Of a DNA stretch of 64,000 nt, positions 51,858 through 63,793 are shown in pieces. The notes under the pieces are model-generated. The model ran no database searches, was not told the origin of the DNA, and was given only the letters and a program-made list of their open reading frames with translations. The stretch is from Xestospongia muta (Eukaryota > Porifera > Demospongiae > Haplosclerida > Petrosiidae): positions 2,418,501 through 2,482,500 of the forward strand of contig OY848928.1 in NCBI GenBank assembly GCA_963693285.1, written 5' to 3'. Position 1 is the stretch's first letter; every line of letters starts with the position of its first letter. The position numbers were made by a program, and so were the translations under genes.

Positions 51858-53626
51858 TTTTTCAACTTTGAAAAAGCTCTAAACTCTTTATTTTAGAGTT
51901 TTAACCTATTTAGACTACTTTATTAGTATATTTAAGAGAGATAAACTTACTAAACTCTTTAGATCAGCTTATTTAACCAGTTTTCACAGTTAATTTCTAA
52001 TCATTTTTAACTTTCAAAAAGCTCTAAACTCTTTATTTTAGAGTTTTAACCTATTTAGACTACTTTATTAGTATATTTAAGACAGATAAACTTACTAAAC
52101 TCTTTAGATCAGCTTATTTAACCAGTTTTCACCGTTAATTTCTAATCTTTTTCAACTTTGAAAAAGCTCTAAACTCTTTATTTTAGAGTTTTAACCTATT
52201 TAGACTACTTTATTAGTATATTTAAGACAGATAAACTTACTAAACTCTTTAGATCAGCTTATTTAACCAGTTTTCACAGTTAATTTCTAATTTTTTTTAA
52301 CTTTTAGAAAGCTTTAAATTCTTTATTTTAGAGTTTTAACCTATTTAGACTACTTTATTAGTGTATTTAAGACACATAAACTTACTAAACTCTTAAATCA
52401 GCTTATTTAACCAGTTTTCACAGTTAATTTCTAACTTTTTTACCTTTAAAAAAGCTCTAAACTCTTTATTTTAGAGTTTTAACCTATTTAGACTACTTTA
52501 TTAGTATATTTAAGACAGATAAACTTACTAAACTCTTTAGATCAGCTTATTTAACCAGTTTTCACAGTTAATTTTTAATCTTTTTTACCTTTAAAAAAGC
52601 TCTAAACTCTTTATTTTAGAGTTTTAACCTATTTAGACTACTTTATTAGTATATTTAAGACAGATAAACTTACTAAACTCTTTAGAACAGCTTATTTAAC
52701 CAGTTTTCACAGTTAATTTCTAATCTTTTTTAACTTTTAGAAAGCTCTAAACTTTTTATTTTAGAGTTTTAACCTATTTAGACTACTTTATTAGTATATT
52801 TAAGACACATAAACTTACTAAACTCTTTAGATCAGCTTATTTAACCAGTTTTCACAGTTAATTTCTACTCTTTTTTACCTTTAAAAAAGCTCTAAACTCT
52901 TTATTTTAGAGTTTTAACCTATTTAGACTACTTTATTAGTATATTTAAGACAGATAAACTTACTAAACTCTTTAGATCAGCTTATTTAACCAGTTTTCAC
53001 AGTTAATTTCTAATCTTTTTCAACTTTGAAAAAGCTCTAAACTCTTTATTTTAGAGTTTTAACCTATTTAGACTACTTTATTAGTATATTTAACAGACAT
53101 AAACTTACTAAACTCTTTAGATCAGCTTACTTAACCAGTTTTCACAGTTAATTTCTAATCTTTTTCAACCTTCAAAAAGCTCTAAACTCTTTATTTTAGA
53201 GTTTTAACCTATTTAGACTACTTTATTAGTATATTTAAGACAGATAAACTTACTAAACTCTTTAGATCAGCTTATTTAACCAGTTTTCACAGTTAATTTC
53301 TAATCTTTTTTAACTTTCAAAAAGCTCTAAACTCTTTATTTTAGAGTTTTAACCTATTTAGACTACTTTATTAGTATATTTAAGACAGATAAACTTACTA
53401 AACTCTTTAGATCAGCTTATTTAACCAGTTTTCACCGTTAATTTGTAATCTTTTTCAACTTTAAAAAAGCTCTAAACTCTTTATTTTAGAGTTTTAACCT
53501 ATTTAGACTACTTTATTAGTATATTTAAGACAGATAAACTTACTAAACTCTTTAGATCAGCTGATTTAACCAGTTTTCACAGTTAATTTCTAATCTTTTT
53601 TAACTTTTAGAAAGCTCTAAACTCTT
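51858..53626 (+). repeat. Array right of unit B up to the gap
   Basis: About twelve monomers of mixed classes that do not continue unit B in order. They include CACCGTT near 52,131 and 53,433, AAATTCTTT near 52,316 with TTAGTGTATTTAAG near 52,360, the rare TTTAACAGACATAAAC monomer at 53,091 with CAGCTTACTTAACC, and CAGCTGATTTAACC near 53,561. The last resolved base is at monomer position 13. Confidence 0.85.
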
Positions 53627-53826
53627 NNNNNNNNNNNNNNNNNNNNNNNNNNNNNNNNNNNNNNNNNNNNNNNNNNNNNNNNNNNNNNNNNNNNNNNNNN
53701 NNNNNNNNNNNNNNNNNNNNNNNNNNNNNNNNNNNNNNNNNNNNNNNNNNNNNNNNNNNNNNNNNNNNNNNNNNNNNNNNNNNNNNNNNNNNNNNNNNNN
53801 NNNNNNNNNNNNNNNNNNNNNNNNNN
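53627..53826. other. Assembly gap, 200 N
   Basis: Exactly 200 N. The left side stops at monomer position 13 and the right side starts at position 96, so a true gap within the same array should be 82 bp plus a multiple of about 145 (82, 227, 372 and so on). 200 fits none of these, so the length is a placeholder of the kind scaffolding software inserts. The real gap size, and whether the right-hand contig is correctly placed and oriented, is unknown. Confidence 0.98.
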
Positions 53827-54277
53827 ATTTAACCAGTTTTCACAGTTAATTTCTAATCTTTTTTAACTTTTAGAAAGCTCTAAACTCTTTATTTTAGAGT
53901 TTTAACCTATTTAGACTACTTTATTAGTATATTTAACAGACATAAACTTACTAAACTCTTTAGATCAGCTTACTTAACCAGTTTTCACAGTTAATTTCTA
54001 ATCTTTTTTAACTTTTAGAAAGCTCTAAACTCTTTATTTTAGAGTTTTAACCTATTTAGACTACTTTATTAGTATATTTAAGACACATAAACTTACTAAA
54101 CTCTTTAGATCAGCTTATTTAACCAGTTTTCACAGTTAATTTCTAATCTTTTTAATCTTTCAAAAAGCTCTAAACTCTTTATTTTAGAGTTTTAACCTAT
54201 TTAGACTACTTTATTAGTATATTTAAGACAGATAAACTGAGTAAACTCTTTAGATCAGCTTATTTAACCAGTTTTCA
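53827..54277 (+). repeat. Short + orientation satellite piece between gap and inversion
   Basis: 451 bp, about three monomers, in the same orientation as the main array. It carries a TTTAACAGACATAAAC monomer (53,934) with CAGCTTACTTAACC, the same rare combination seen left of the gap at 53,091. It also has two private variants, a TTTTTAATCTTTC linker near 54,148 and AACTGAGTAAAC near 54,236. The shared rare monomer supports placement of this contig end close to the left-hand contig. Confidence 0.85.
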
Positions 54278-54288
54278 GAAATTAACTG
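54278..54288. other. Spacer at the satellite inversion point
   Basis: The + array ends in TTTTCA at 54,277 (monomer position 111). The next bases, GAAATTAACTG, are the reverse complement of positions 112-122, and from 54,289 (TGAAAACTGG) the sequence retraces positions 111 downward on the other strand. The arms meet with one shared A at the join, or AG if the left monomer was of the CAGAGTT class, so homology at the breakpoint is 1-2 bp. The 11-nt spacer with long arms gives a potential large hairpin or cruciform centred near 54,283. Confidence 0.92.
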
Positions 54289-57200
54289 TGAAAACTGGTT
54301 AAATAAACTGATCTAAAGAGTTTAGTAAGTTTATCTGTCTTAAATATACTAATAAAGTAGTCTAAATAGGTTAAAACTCTAAAATAAAGAGTTTAGAGCT
54401 TTTTGAAAGTTGAAAAAGATTAGGAATTAACTGTGAAAACTGGTTAAATAAGCTGATCTAAAGAGTTTAGTAAGTTTATCTGTCTTAAATATACTAATAA
54501 AGTAGTCTAAATAGGTTAAAACTCTAAAATAAAGAGTTTAGAGCTTTTTGAAAGTTAAAAATGATTAGAAATTAACTGTGAAAACTGGTTAAATAAGCTG
54601 ATCTAAAGAGTTTAGTAAGTTTATCTGTCTTAAATATACTAATAAAGTACTCTAAATAGGTTAAAACTCTAAAATAAAGATTTTAGAGCTTTTTAAAAGT
54701 TGAAAAAGATTAGAAATTAACTGTGAAAACTGGTTAAATAAGCTGATCTAAAGAGTTTAGTAAGTTTATCTGTCTTAAATATACTAATAAAGTAGTCTAA
54801 ATAGGTTAAAACTCTAAAATAAAGAGTTTAGAGCTTTTTTAAAGGTAAAAAAGATTAGAAATTAACTGTGAAAACTGGTTAAATAAGCTGATCTAAAGAC
54901 TTAAGTAAGTTTATCTGTCTTAAATATACTAATAAAGTAGTCTAAATAGGTTAAAACTCTAAAATAAAGAGTTTAGAGCTTTTTGAAAGTTGAAAAAGAT
55001 TAGAAATTAACTGTGAAAACGGGTTAAATAAGCTGTTCTAAAGAGTTTAGTAAGTTTATCTGTCTTAAATATACTAATAACGTAGTCTAAATAGGTTAAA
55101 ACTCTAAAATAAAGAGTTTAGAGCTTTTTGAAAGTTAAAAAAGATTAGAAATTAACTGTGAAAACTGGTTAAATAAGCTGATCTAAAGAGTTTAGTAAGT
55201 TTATCTGTCTTAAATATACTAATAAAGTAGTCTAAATAGGTTAAAACTCTAAAATAAAGAGTTTAGAGCTTTTTTAAAGGTAAAAAAGATTAGAAAGTAA
55301 CTGTGAAAACTGGTAAAATAAACTGATCTAAAGAGTTTAGTAAGTTTATCTGTCTTAAATATACTAATAAAGTAGTCTAAATAGGTTAAAACTCTAAAAT
55401 AAAGAGTTTAGAGCTTTTTGAAAGTTGAAAAAGATTAGGAATTAACTGTCAAAACTGGTTAAATAAGCTGATCTAAAGACTTTAGTAAGTTTATCTGTCT
55501 TAAATATACTAATAAAGTAGTCTAAATAGGTTAAAACTCTAAAATAAAGAGTTTAGAGCTTTTTGAAAGTTGAAAAAGATTAGAAATTAACTGTGAAAAC
55601 TGGTTAAATAAGCTGATCTAAAGAGTTTAGTAAGTTTACCTGTCTTAAATATACTAATAAAGTAGTCTAAATAGGTTAAAACTCTAAAATAAAGAGTTTA
55701 GAGCTTTTTTAAAGGTAAAAAAAATTAGAAATTAACTGTGAAAACTGGTTAAATAAGCTGATTTAAGAGTTTAGTAAGTTTTATGTGTCTTAAATATACT
55801 AATAAAGTAGTCTAAATAGGTTAAAACTCTAAAATAAAGAGTTTAGAGCTTTCTAAATGTTAAAAAAATTAGAAATTAACTGTGAAAACTGGTTAAATAA
55901 GCTGATCTAAAGAGTTTAGTAAGTTTATCTGTCTTAAATATACTAATAAAGTAGTCTAAATAGGTTAAAACTCTAAAATAAAGAGTTTAGAGCTTTTTCA
56001 AAGTTGAAAAAGATTAGAAATTAACGGTGAAAACTGGTTAAATAAACCGATCTAAAGAGTTTAGTAAGTTTATCTGTCATAAATATACTAATAAAGTAGT
56101 CTAAATAGGTTAAAACTCTAAAATAAAGAGTTTAGAGCTTTTTTAAAGGTAAAAAAGATTAGAAATTAACTGTGAAAACTGGTTAAATAAGCTGATCTAA
56201 AGAGTTTAGTAAGTTTATCTGTCTTAAATATACTAATAAAGTAGTCTAAATAGGTTAAAACTCTAAAATAAAGAGTTTAGAGCTTTTTTAAAGGTAAAAA
56301 AGATTAGAAATTAAGTGTGAAAACTGGTTAAATAAGCTGATCTAAAGAGTTTAGTAAGTTTATCTGTCTTAAATATACTAATAAAGTAGTCTAAATAGGT
56401 TAAAACTCTAAAATAAAGAGTTTATAGCTTTTTTAAAGGTAAAAAAAGTTAGAAATTAACTGTGAAAACTGGTTCAATAAGCTGATTTAAGAGTTTAATA
56501 AGTTTATGTGTCTTAAATATACTAATAAAGTAGTCTAAATAGGTTAAAACTCTAAAATAAAGAATTTAGAGCTTTCTAAAAGTTAAAAAAAATTAGAAAT
56601 TAACTGTGAAAACTGGTTAAATAAGCTGATCTAAAGAGTTTAGTAAGTTTATCTGTCTTAAATATACTAATAAAGTAGTCTAAATAGGTTAAAACTCTAA
56701 AATAAAGAGTTTAGAGCTTTTTCAAAGTTGAAAAAGATTAGAAATTAACTGTGAAAACTGGTTAAATAAGCTGATCTAAAGAGTTTAGTAAGTTTATCTC
56801 TCTTAAATATACTAATAAAGTAGTCTAAATAGGTTAAAACTCTAAAATAAAAAGTTTAGAGCTTTTTGAAAGTTGAAAAGATTAGAAATTAACTGTGAAA
56901 ACTGGTTAAATAAGCTGATCTAAAGAGTTTAGTAAGTTTATCTCTCTTAAATATACTAATAAAGTAGTCTAAATAGGTTAAAACTCTAAAATAAAGAGTT
57001 TAGAGCTTTTTTAAAGGTAAAAAAGATTAGAAATTAACTGTGAAAACTGGTTAAATAAACTGATCTAAAGAGTTTAGTAAGTTTATCTGTCTTAAATATA
57101 CTAATAAAGTAGTCTAAATAGGTTAAAACTCTAAAATAAAGAGTTTAGAGCTTTTTTAAAGGTAAAAAGAGTTAGAAATTAACTGTGAAAACTGGTTAAA

Positions 57201-58160
57201 TAAGCTGATTTAAGAGTTTAGTAAGTTTATGTGTCTTAAATATACTAATAAAGTAGTCTAAATAGGTTAAAACTCTAAAATAAAGAATTTAGAGCTTTCT
57301 AAAAGTTAAAAAAAATTAGAAATTAACTGTGAAAACTGGTTAAATAAGCTGATCTAAAGAGTTTAGTAAGTTTATCTGTCTTAAATATACTAATAAAGTA
57401 GTCTAAATAGGTTAAAACTCTAAAATAAAGAGTTTAGAGCTTTTTGAAAGTTAAAAATGATTAGAAATTAACGGTGAAAACTGGTTAAATAAGCTGATCT
57501 AAAGAGTTTAGTAAGTTTATCTCTCTTAAATATACTAATAAAGTAGTCTAAATAGGTTAAAACTCTAAAATAAAGAGTTTAGAGCTTTTTAAAAGTTGAA
57601 AAAGATTAGAAATTAACTGTGAAAACTGGTTAAATAAGCTGATCTAAAGAGTTTAGTAAGTTTATCTGCCTTAAATATACTAATAAAGTAGTCTAAATAG
57701 GTTAAAACTCTAAAATAAAGAGTTTAGAGCTTTTTTAAAGGTAAAAAAGATTAGAAATTAACTGTGAAAACTGGTTAAATAAGCTGATCTAAAGACTTTA
57801 GTAAGTTTATCTGTCTTAAATATACTAATAAAGTAGTCTAAATAGGTTAAAACTCTAAAATAAAGAGTTTAGAGCTTTTTCAAAGTTGAAAAAGATTAGA
57901 AATTAACTGTGAAAACTGGTTAAATAAGCTGATCTAAAGAGTTTAGTAAGTTTATCTCTCTTAAATATACTAATAACGTAGTCTAAATAGGTTAAAACTC
58001 TAAAATAAAGAGTTTAGAGCTTTTTGAAAGTTAAAAAAGATTAGAAATTAACTGTGAAAACTGGTTAAATAAGCTGATCTAAAGAGTTTAGTAAGTTTAT
58101 CTGTCTTAAATATACTAATAAAGTAGTCTAAATAGGTTAAAACTCTAAAATAAAGAGTTT

Positions 58161-59349
58161 AGAGCTTTTTAAAAGTTGAAAAAGATTAGAAATTAACTGT
58201 GAAAACTGGTTAAATAAGCTGATCTAAAGAGTTTAGTAAGTTTATCTGTCTTAAATATACTAATAAAGTAGTCTAAATAGGTTAAAACTCTAAAATAAAG
58301 AGTTTAGAGCTTTTTTAAAGGTAAAAAAGATTAGAAATTAACTGTGAAAACTGGTTAAATAAACTGATCTAAAGAGTTTAGTAAGTTTATCTGTCTTAAA
58401 TATACTAATAAAGTAGTCTAAATAGGTTAAAACTCTAAAATAAAGAGTTTAGAGCTTTTTCAAAGTTGAAAAAGATTAGGAATTAACTGTGAAAACTGGT
58501 TAAACAAGCTGATCTAAAGAGTTTAGTAAGTTTATCTGTCTTAAATATACTAATAAAGTAGTCTAAATAGGTTAAAACTCTAAAATAAAGAGTTTAGAGC
58601 TTTTTGAAAGTTAAAAATGATTAGAAATTAACTGTGAAAACTGGTTAAATAAGCTGATCTAAAGAGTTTAGTAAGTTTATCTGTCTTAAATATACTAATA
58701 AAGTAGTCCAAATAGGTTAAAACTCTAAAATAACGATTTTAGAGCTTTTTAAAAGTTGAAAAAGATTAGAAATTAACTGTGAAAACTGGTTAAATAAGCT
58801 GATCTAAAGAGTTTAGTAAGTTTATCTGTCTTAAATATACTAATAAAGTAGTCTAAATAGGTTAAAACTCTAAAATAAAGAGTTTAGAGCTTTTTTAAAG
58901 GTAAAAAAGATTAGAAATTAACTGTGAAAACTGGTTAAATAAGCTGATCTAAAGACTTTAGTAAGTTTATCTGTCTTAAATATACTAATAAAGTAGTCTA
59001 AATAGGTTAAAACTCTAAAATAAAGAGTTTAGAGCTTTTTGAAAGTTGAAAAAGATTAGAAATTAACTGTGAAAACGGGTTAAATAAGGTGTTCTAAAGA
59101 GTTTAGTAAGTTTATCTGTCTTAAATATACTAATAACGTAGTCTAAATAGGTTAAAACTCTAAAATAAAGAGTTTAGAGCTTTTTGAAAGTTAAAAAAGA
59201 TTAGAAATTAACTGTGAAAACTGGTTAAATAAGCTGATCTAAAGAGTTTAGTAAGTTTATCTGTCTTAAATATACTAATAAAGTAGTCTAAATAGGTTAA
59301 AACTCTAAAATAAAGAGTTTAGAGCTTTTTTAAAGGTAAAAAAGATTAG
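58161..59349 (-). repeat. 12-monomer-offset repeat in inverted arm, first copy
   Basis: Matches 59,900-61,088 at an offset of 1,739 bp (12 monomers). Landmarks: AAACAAGCTG at 58,502/60,241, TAACGATTTTAG at 58,731/60,470, and the AAATAAGGTGTTC plus AACGGG monomer at about 59,082/60,821. Differences are single bases, such as AGTAGTCCAAAT near 58,706. The copies agree over about 1.19 kb, and the ~550 bp between them holds other monomers. Confidence 0.85.
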
Positions 59350-59899
59350 AAATTAACTGTGAAAACTGGTTAAATAAGCTGATCTAAAGAGTTTAGTAAG
59401 TTTATCTCTCTTAAATATACTAATAACGTAGTCTAAATAGGTTAAAACTCTAAAATAAAGAGTTTAGAGCTTTTTGAAAGTTAAAAAAGATTAGAAATTA
59501 ACTGTGAAAACTGGTTAAATAAGCTGATCTAAAGAGTTTAGTAAGTTTATCTGTCTTAAATATACTAATAAAATAGTCTAAATAGGTTAAAACTCTAAAA
59601 TAAAGAGTTTAGAGCTTTTTGAAAGTTTAAAAAGATTAGAAATTAACTGTGAAAACAGGTTAAATAAGCTGATCTAAAGAGTTTAGTAAGTTTATCTGTT
59701 TTAAATATACAAATAAATTAGTCTAAATAGGTTAAAACTCTAAAATAAAGAGTTTGAGCTTTTTTAAAGGTAAAAAAGATTAGAAATTAACTGTGAAAAC
59801 TGGTTAAATAAGCTGATCTAAAGAGTTTAGTAAGTTTATCTGTCTTAAATATACTAATAAAGTAGTCTAAATAGGTTAAAACTCTAAAATAAAGAGTTT

Positions 59900-61088
59900 A
59901 GAGCTTTTTAAAAGTTGAAAAAGATTAGAAATTAACTGTGAAAACTGGTTAAATAAGCTGATCTAAAGAGTTTAGTAAGTTTATCTGTCTTATATATACT
60001 AATAAAGTAGTCTAAATAGGTTAAAACTCTAAAATAAAGAGTTTAGAGCTTTTTTAAAGGTAAAAAAGATTAGAAATTAACTGTGAAAACTGGTTAAATA
60101 AACTGATCTAAAGAGTTTAGTAAGTTTATCTGTCTTAAATATACTAATAAAGTAGTCTAAATAGGTTAAAACTCTAAAATAAAGAGTTTAGAGCTTTTTC
60201 AAAGTTGAAAAAGATTAGGAATTAACTGTGAAAACTGGTTAAACAAGCTGATCTAAAGAGTTTAGTAAGTTTATCTGTCTTAAATATACTAATAAAGTAG
60301 TCTAAATAGGTTAAAACTCTAAAATAAAGAGTTTAGAGCTTTTTGAAAGTTAAAAATGATTAGAAATTAACTGTGAAAACTGGTTAAATAAGCTGATCTA
60401 AAGAGTTTAGTAAGTTTATCTGTCTTAAATATACTAATAAAGTAGTCTAAATAGGTTAAAACTCTAAAATAACGATTTTAGAGCTTTTTAACAGTTGAAA
60501 AAGATTAGAAATTAACTGTGAAAACTGGTTAAATAAGCTGATCTAAAGAGTTTAGTAAGTTTATCTGTCTTAAATATACTAATAAAGTAGTCTAAATAGG
60601 TTAAAACTCTAAAATAAAGAGTTTAGAGCTTTTTTAAAGGTAAAAAAGATTAGAAATTAACTGTGAAAACTGGTTAAATAAGCTGATCTAAAGACTTTAG
60701 TAAGTTTATCTGTCTTAAATATACTAATAAAGTAGTCTAAATAGGTTAAAACTCTAAAATAAAGAGTTTAGAGCTTTTTGAAAGTTGAAAAAGATTAGAA
60801 ATTAACTGTGAAAACGGGTTAAATAAGGTGTTCTAAAGAGTTTAGTAAGTTTATCTGTCTTAAATATACTAATAACGTACTCTAAATAGGTTAAAACTCT
60901 AAAATAAAGAGTTTAGAGCTTTTTGAAAGTTAAAAAAGATTAGAAATTAACTGTGAAAACTGGTTAAATAAGCTGATCTAAAGAGTTTAGTAAGTTTATC
61001 TGTCTTAAATATACTAATAAAGTAGTCTAAATAGGTTAAAACTCTAAAATAAAGAGTTTAGAGCTTTTTTAAAGGTAAAAAAGATTAG
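59900..61088 (-). repeat. 12-monomer-offset repeat in inverted arm, second copy
   Basis: Second copy of 58,161-59,349. Private changes include TCTTATATATAC near 59,988, TTTTTAACAGTTG near 60,488 and AACGTACTCTAAAT near 60,873. Agreement stops near 61,089, where AGAAAGTAACTG replaces AGAAATTAACTG. The TAACGATTTTAG form is found only in these two copies, so it arose in the inverted arm. Confidence 0.85.
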
Positions 61089-62055
61089 AAAGTAACTGTG
61101 AAAACTGGTTAAATAAACTGATCTAAAGAGTTTAGTAAGTTTATCTGTCTTAAATATACTAATAAAGTAGTCTAAATAGGTTAAAACTCTAAAATAAAGA
61201 GTATAGAGCTTTTTCAAAGTTGAAAAAGATTAGGAATTAACTGTGAAAACTGGTTAAATAAGCTGATCTAAAGACTTTAGTAAGTTTATCTGTCTTAAAT
61301 ATACTAATAAAGTAGTCTAAATAGGTTAAAACTCTAAAATAAAGAGTTTAGAGCTTTTTGAAAGTTAAAAATGATTAGAAATTAACTGTGAAAACTGGTT
61401 AAATGAGCTGATCTAAAGAGTTTAGTAAGTTTATCTGTCTTAAATATACCAATAAAGTAGTCTAAATAGGTTAAAACTCTAAAATAAGATTTTAGAGCTT
61501 TTTAAAAGTTGAAAAAGATTAGAAATTAAGTGTGAAAACTGGTTAAATAAGCTGATCTAAAGAGTTTAGTAAGTTTATCTCTCTTAAATATACTAATAAA
61601 GTAGTCTAAATAGGTTAAAACTCTAAAATAAAGAGTTTAGAGCTTTTTTAAAGGTAAAAAAGATTAGAAAGTAACTGTGAAAACTGGTTAAATAAGCTGA
61701 TGTAAAGAGTTTAGTAAGTTTATCTGTCTTAAATATACTAATAAAGTAGTCTAAATAGGTTAAAACTCTAAAATAAAGAGTTTAGAGCTTTTTCAAAGTT
61801 GAAAAAGATTAGGAATTAACTGTGAAAACTGGTTAAATAAGCTGATGTAAAGAGTTTAGTAAGTTTATCTGTCTTAAATATACTAATAAAGTAGTCTAAA
61901 TAGGTTAAAACTCTAAAATAAAGAGTTTAGAGCTTTTTGAAAGTTGAAAAAGATTAGAAATTAACTGTGAAAACTGGTTAAATAAGCTGATCTAAAGAGT
62001 TTAGTAAGTTTATCTCTCTTAAATATACTAATAAAGTAGTCTAAATAGGTTAAAA

Positions 62056-62924
62056 CTCTAAAATAAAGAGTTTAGAGCTTTTTTAAAGGTAAAAAAAATT
62101 AGAAATTAACTGTGAAAACTGGTTAAATAAGCTGATTTAAGAGTTTAGTAAGTTTATCTGTCTTAAATATACTAATAAAGTAGTCTAAATAGGTTAAAAC
62201 TCTAAAATAAAGAGTTTAGAGCTTTCTAAAAGTTAAAAAAGATTGGAAATTAACTGTGAAAACTGGTTAAATAAGCTGATCTAAAGAGTTTAGTAAGTTT
62301 ATCTGTCTTAAATATACTAATAAAGTAGTCTAAATAGGTTAAAACTCTAAAATAAAGAGTTTAGAGCTTTTTCAAAGTTGAAAAAGATTAGAAATTAACG
62401 GTGAAAACTGGTTAAATAAGCTGATCTAAAGAGTTTAGTAAGTTTATCTCTCTTAAATATACTAATAAAGTAGTCTAAATAGGTTAAAACTCTAAAATAA
62501 AGAGGTTAGAGCTTTTTGAAAGTTAAAAATGATTAGAAATTAACTGTGAAAACTGGTTAAATAAGCTGATCTAAAGAGTTTAGTAAGTTTATCTGTCTTA
62601 AATATACTAATAAAGTAGTCTAAATAGGTTAAAACTCTAAAATAAAGAGTTTAGAGCTTTTTAAAAGTTGAAAAAGATTAGAAATTAACTTTGAAAACTG
62701 GTTAAATAAGCTGATCTAAAGAGTTTAGTAAGTTTATCTGTCTTAAATATAATAATAAAGTAGTCTAAACAGGTTAAAACTCTAAAATAAAGAGTTTAGA
62801 GCCTTTTCAAAGGAAAAAAAGATTAAAAATAAACTGTGAAAACTGGTTAAATAAGCTGATCTAAATAGTTTAGTAAGTTTATCTGTCTTAAATATACTAA
62901 TAAAGTAGTCTAAATAGGTTAAAA
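62056..62924 (-). repeat. 6-monomer (869-bp) repeat in inverted arm, first copy
   Basis: Matches the next 869 bp. Landmarks: the TTTAAAGGTAAAAAAAATT linker at about 62,081/62,950, GATTGGAAATT at 62,241/63,110, GAGGTTAGAGC at 62,502/63,371, ATTAACTTTGAAAAC with C at 62,689/63,558, TATAATAATAAAG near 62,749/63,618, and GTCTAAACAGG near 62,764/63,633. Differences seen are GAGCCTTTTC here against GAGCTTTTTC, and GATTAAAAATAAAC against GATTAGAAATAAAC. Confidence 0.88.
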
Positions 62925-63793
62925 ATCTAAAATAAAGAGTTTAGAGCTTTTTTAAAGGTAAAAAAAATTAGAAATTAACTGTGAAAACTGGTTAAATAAG
63001 CTGATTTAAGAGTTTAGTAAGTTTATCTGTCTTAAATATACTAATAAAGTAGTCTAAATAGGTTAAAACTCTAAAATAAAGAGTTTAGAGCTTTCTAAAA
63101 GTTAAAAAAGATTGGAAATTAACTGTGAAAACTGGTTAAATAAGCTGATCTAAAGAGTTTAGTAAGTTTATCTGTCTTAAATATACTAATAAAGTAGTCT
63201 AAATAGGTTAAAACTCTAAAATAAAGAGTTTAGAGCTTTTTCAAAGTTGAAAAAGATTAGAAATTAACGGTGAAAACTGGTTAAATAAGCTGATCTAAAG
63301 AGTTTAGTAAGTTTATCTCTCTTAAATATACTAATAAAGTAGTCTAAATAGGTTAAAACTCTAAAATAAAGAGGTTAGAGCTTTTTGAAAGTTAAAAATG
63401 ATTAGAAATTAACTGTGAAAACTGGTTAAATAAGCTGATCTAAAGAGTTTAGTAAGTTTATCTGTCTTAAATATACTAATAAAGTAGTCTAAATAGGTTA
63501 AAACTCTAAAATAAAGAGTTTAGAGCTTTTTAAAAGTTGAAAAAGATTAGAAATTAACTTTGAAAACTGGTTAAATAAGCTGATCTAAAGAGTTTAGTAA
63601 GTTTATTTGTCTTAAATATAATAATAAAGTAGTCTAAACAGGTTAAAACTCTAAAATAAAGAGTTTAGAGCTTTTTCAAAGGAAAAAAAGATTAGAAATA
63701 AACTGTGAAAACTGGTTAAATAAGCTGATCTAAATAGTTTAGTAAGTTTATCTGTCTTAAATATACTAATAAAGTAGTCTAAATAGGTTAAAA
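62925..63793 (-). repeat. 6-monomer (869-bp) repeat in inverted arm, second copy
   Basis: Adjacent second copy of 62,056-62,924, with agreement continuing to about 63,817, where the linker changes to TTGAAAGTTAAAAAAG. It carries TTTATTTGTC near 63,601 where the first copy has TTTATCTGTC. Few differences in about 870 bp make this one of the youngest duplications in the window. Confidence 0.88.

Larger units (their letters stand above)
1..53626 (+). repeat. Main satellite array, 145-bp AT-rich monomer, head to tail
   Basis: About 370 tandem copies of one monomer. Counting from one CTCTAAACTC block to the next gives spacings of 144, 145 or occasionally 146-147 bp. The consensus is 145 bp with about 34 G+C (23%), 23 C against 11 G on this strand, and no CpG. 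Copies are about 93-100% alike by eye. No unique sequence, transposon or gene interrupts the run. In the consensus, TAA or TAG falls in all three + frames at monomer positions 5, 19 and 27, and reverse-strand stops also close all three frames before position 28, so no frame stays open much beyond one monomer. Strand labels are arbitrary: '+' is the orientation found here. Long homogeneous arrays of nucleosome-sized monomers are typical of eukaryotic centromeric or pericentromeric heterochromatin; that location is inferred. Confidence 0.98.

Noticed and set aside
53627..53826. Biological boundary at the N run
   Set aside because: It is a scaffold gap. The same monomer family and orientation continue on both sides, and the inversion is 451 bp further right.
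54271..54300. Transposon terminal inverted repeats or a hairpin telomere
   Set aside because: Both arms are ordinary satellite monomers with no transposase or target-site duplication, and sequence continues on both sides.
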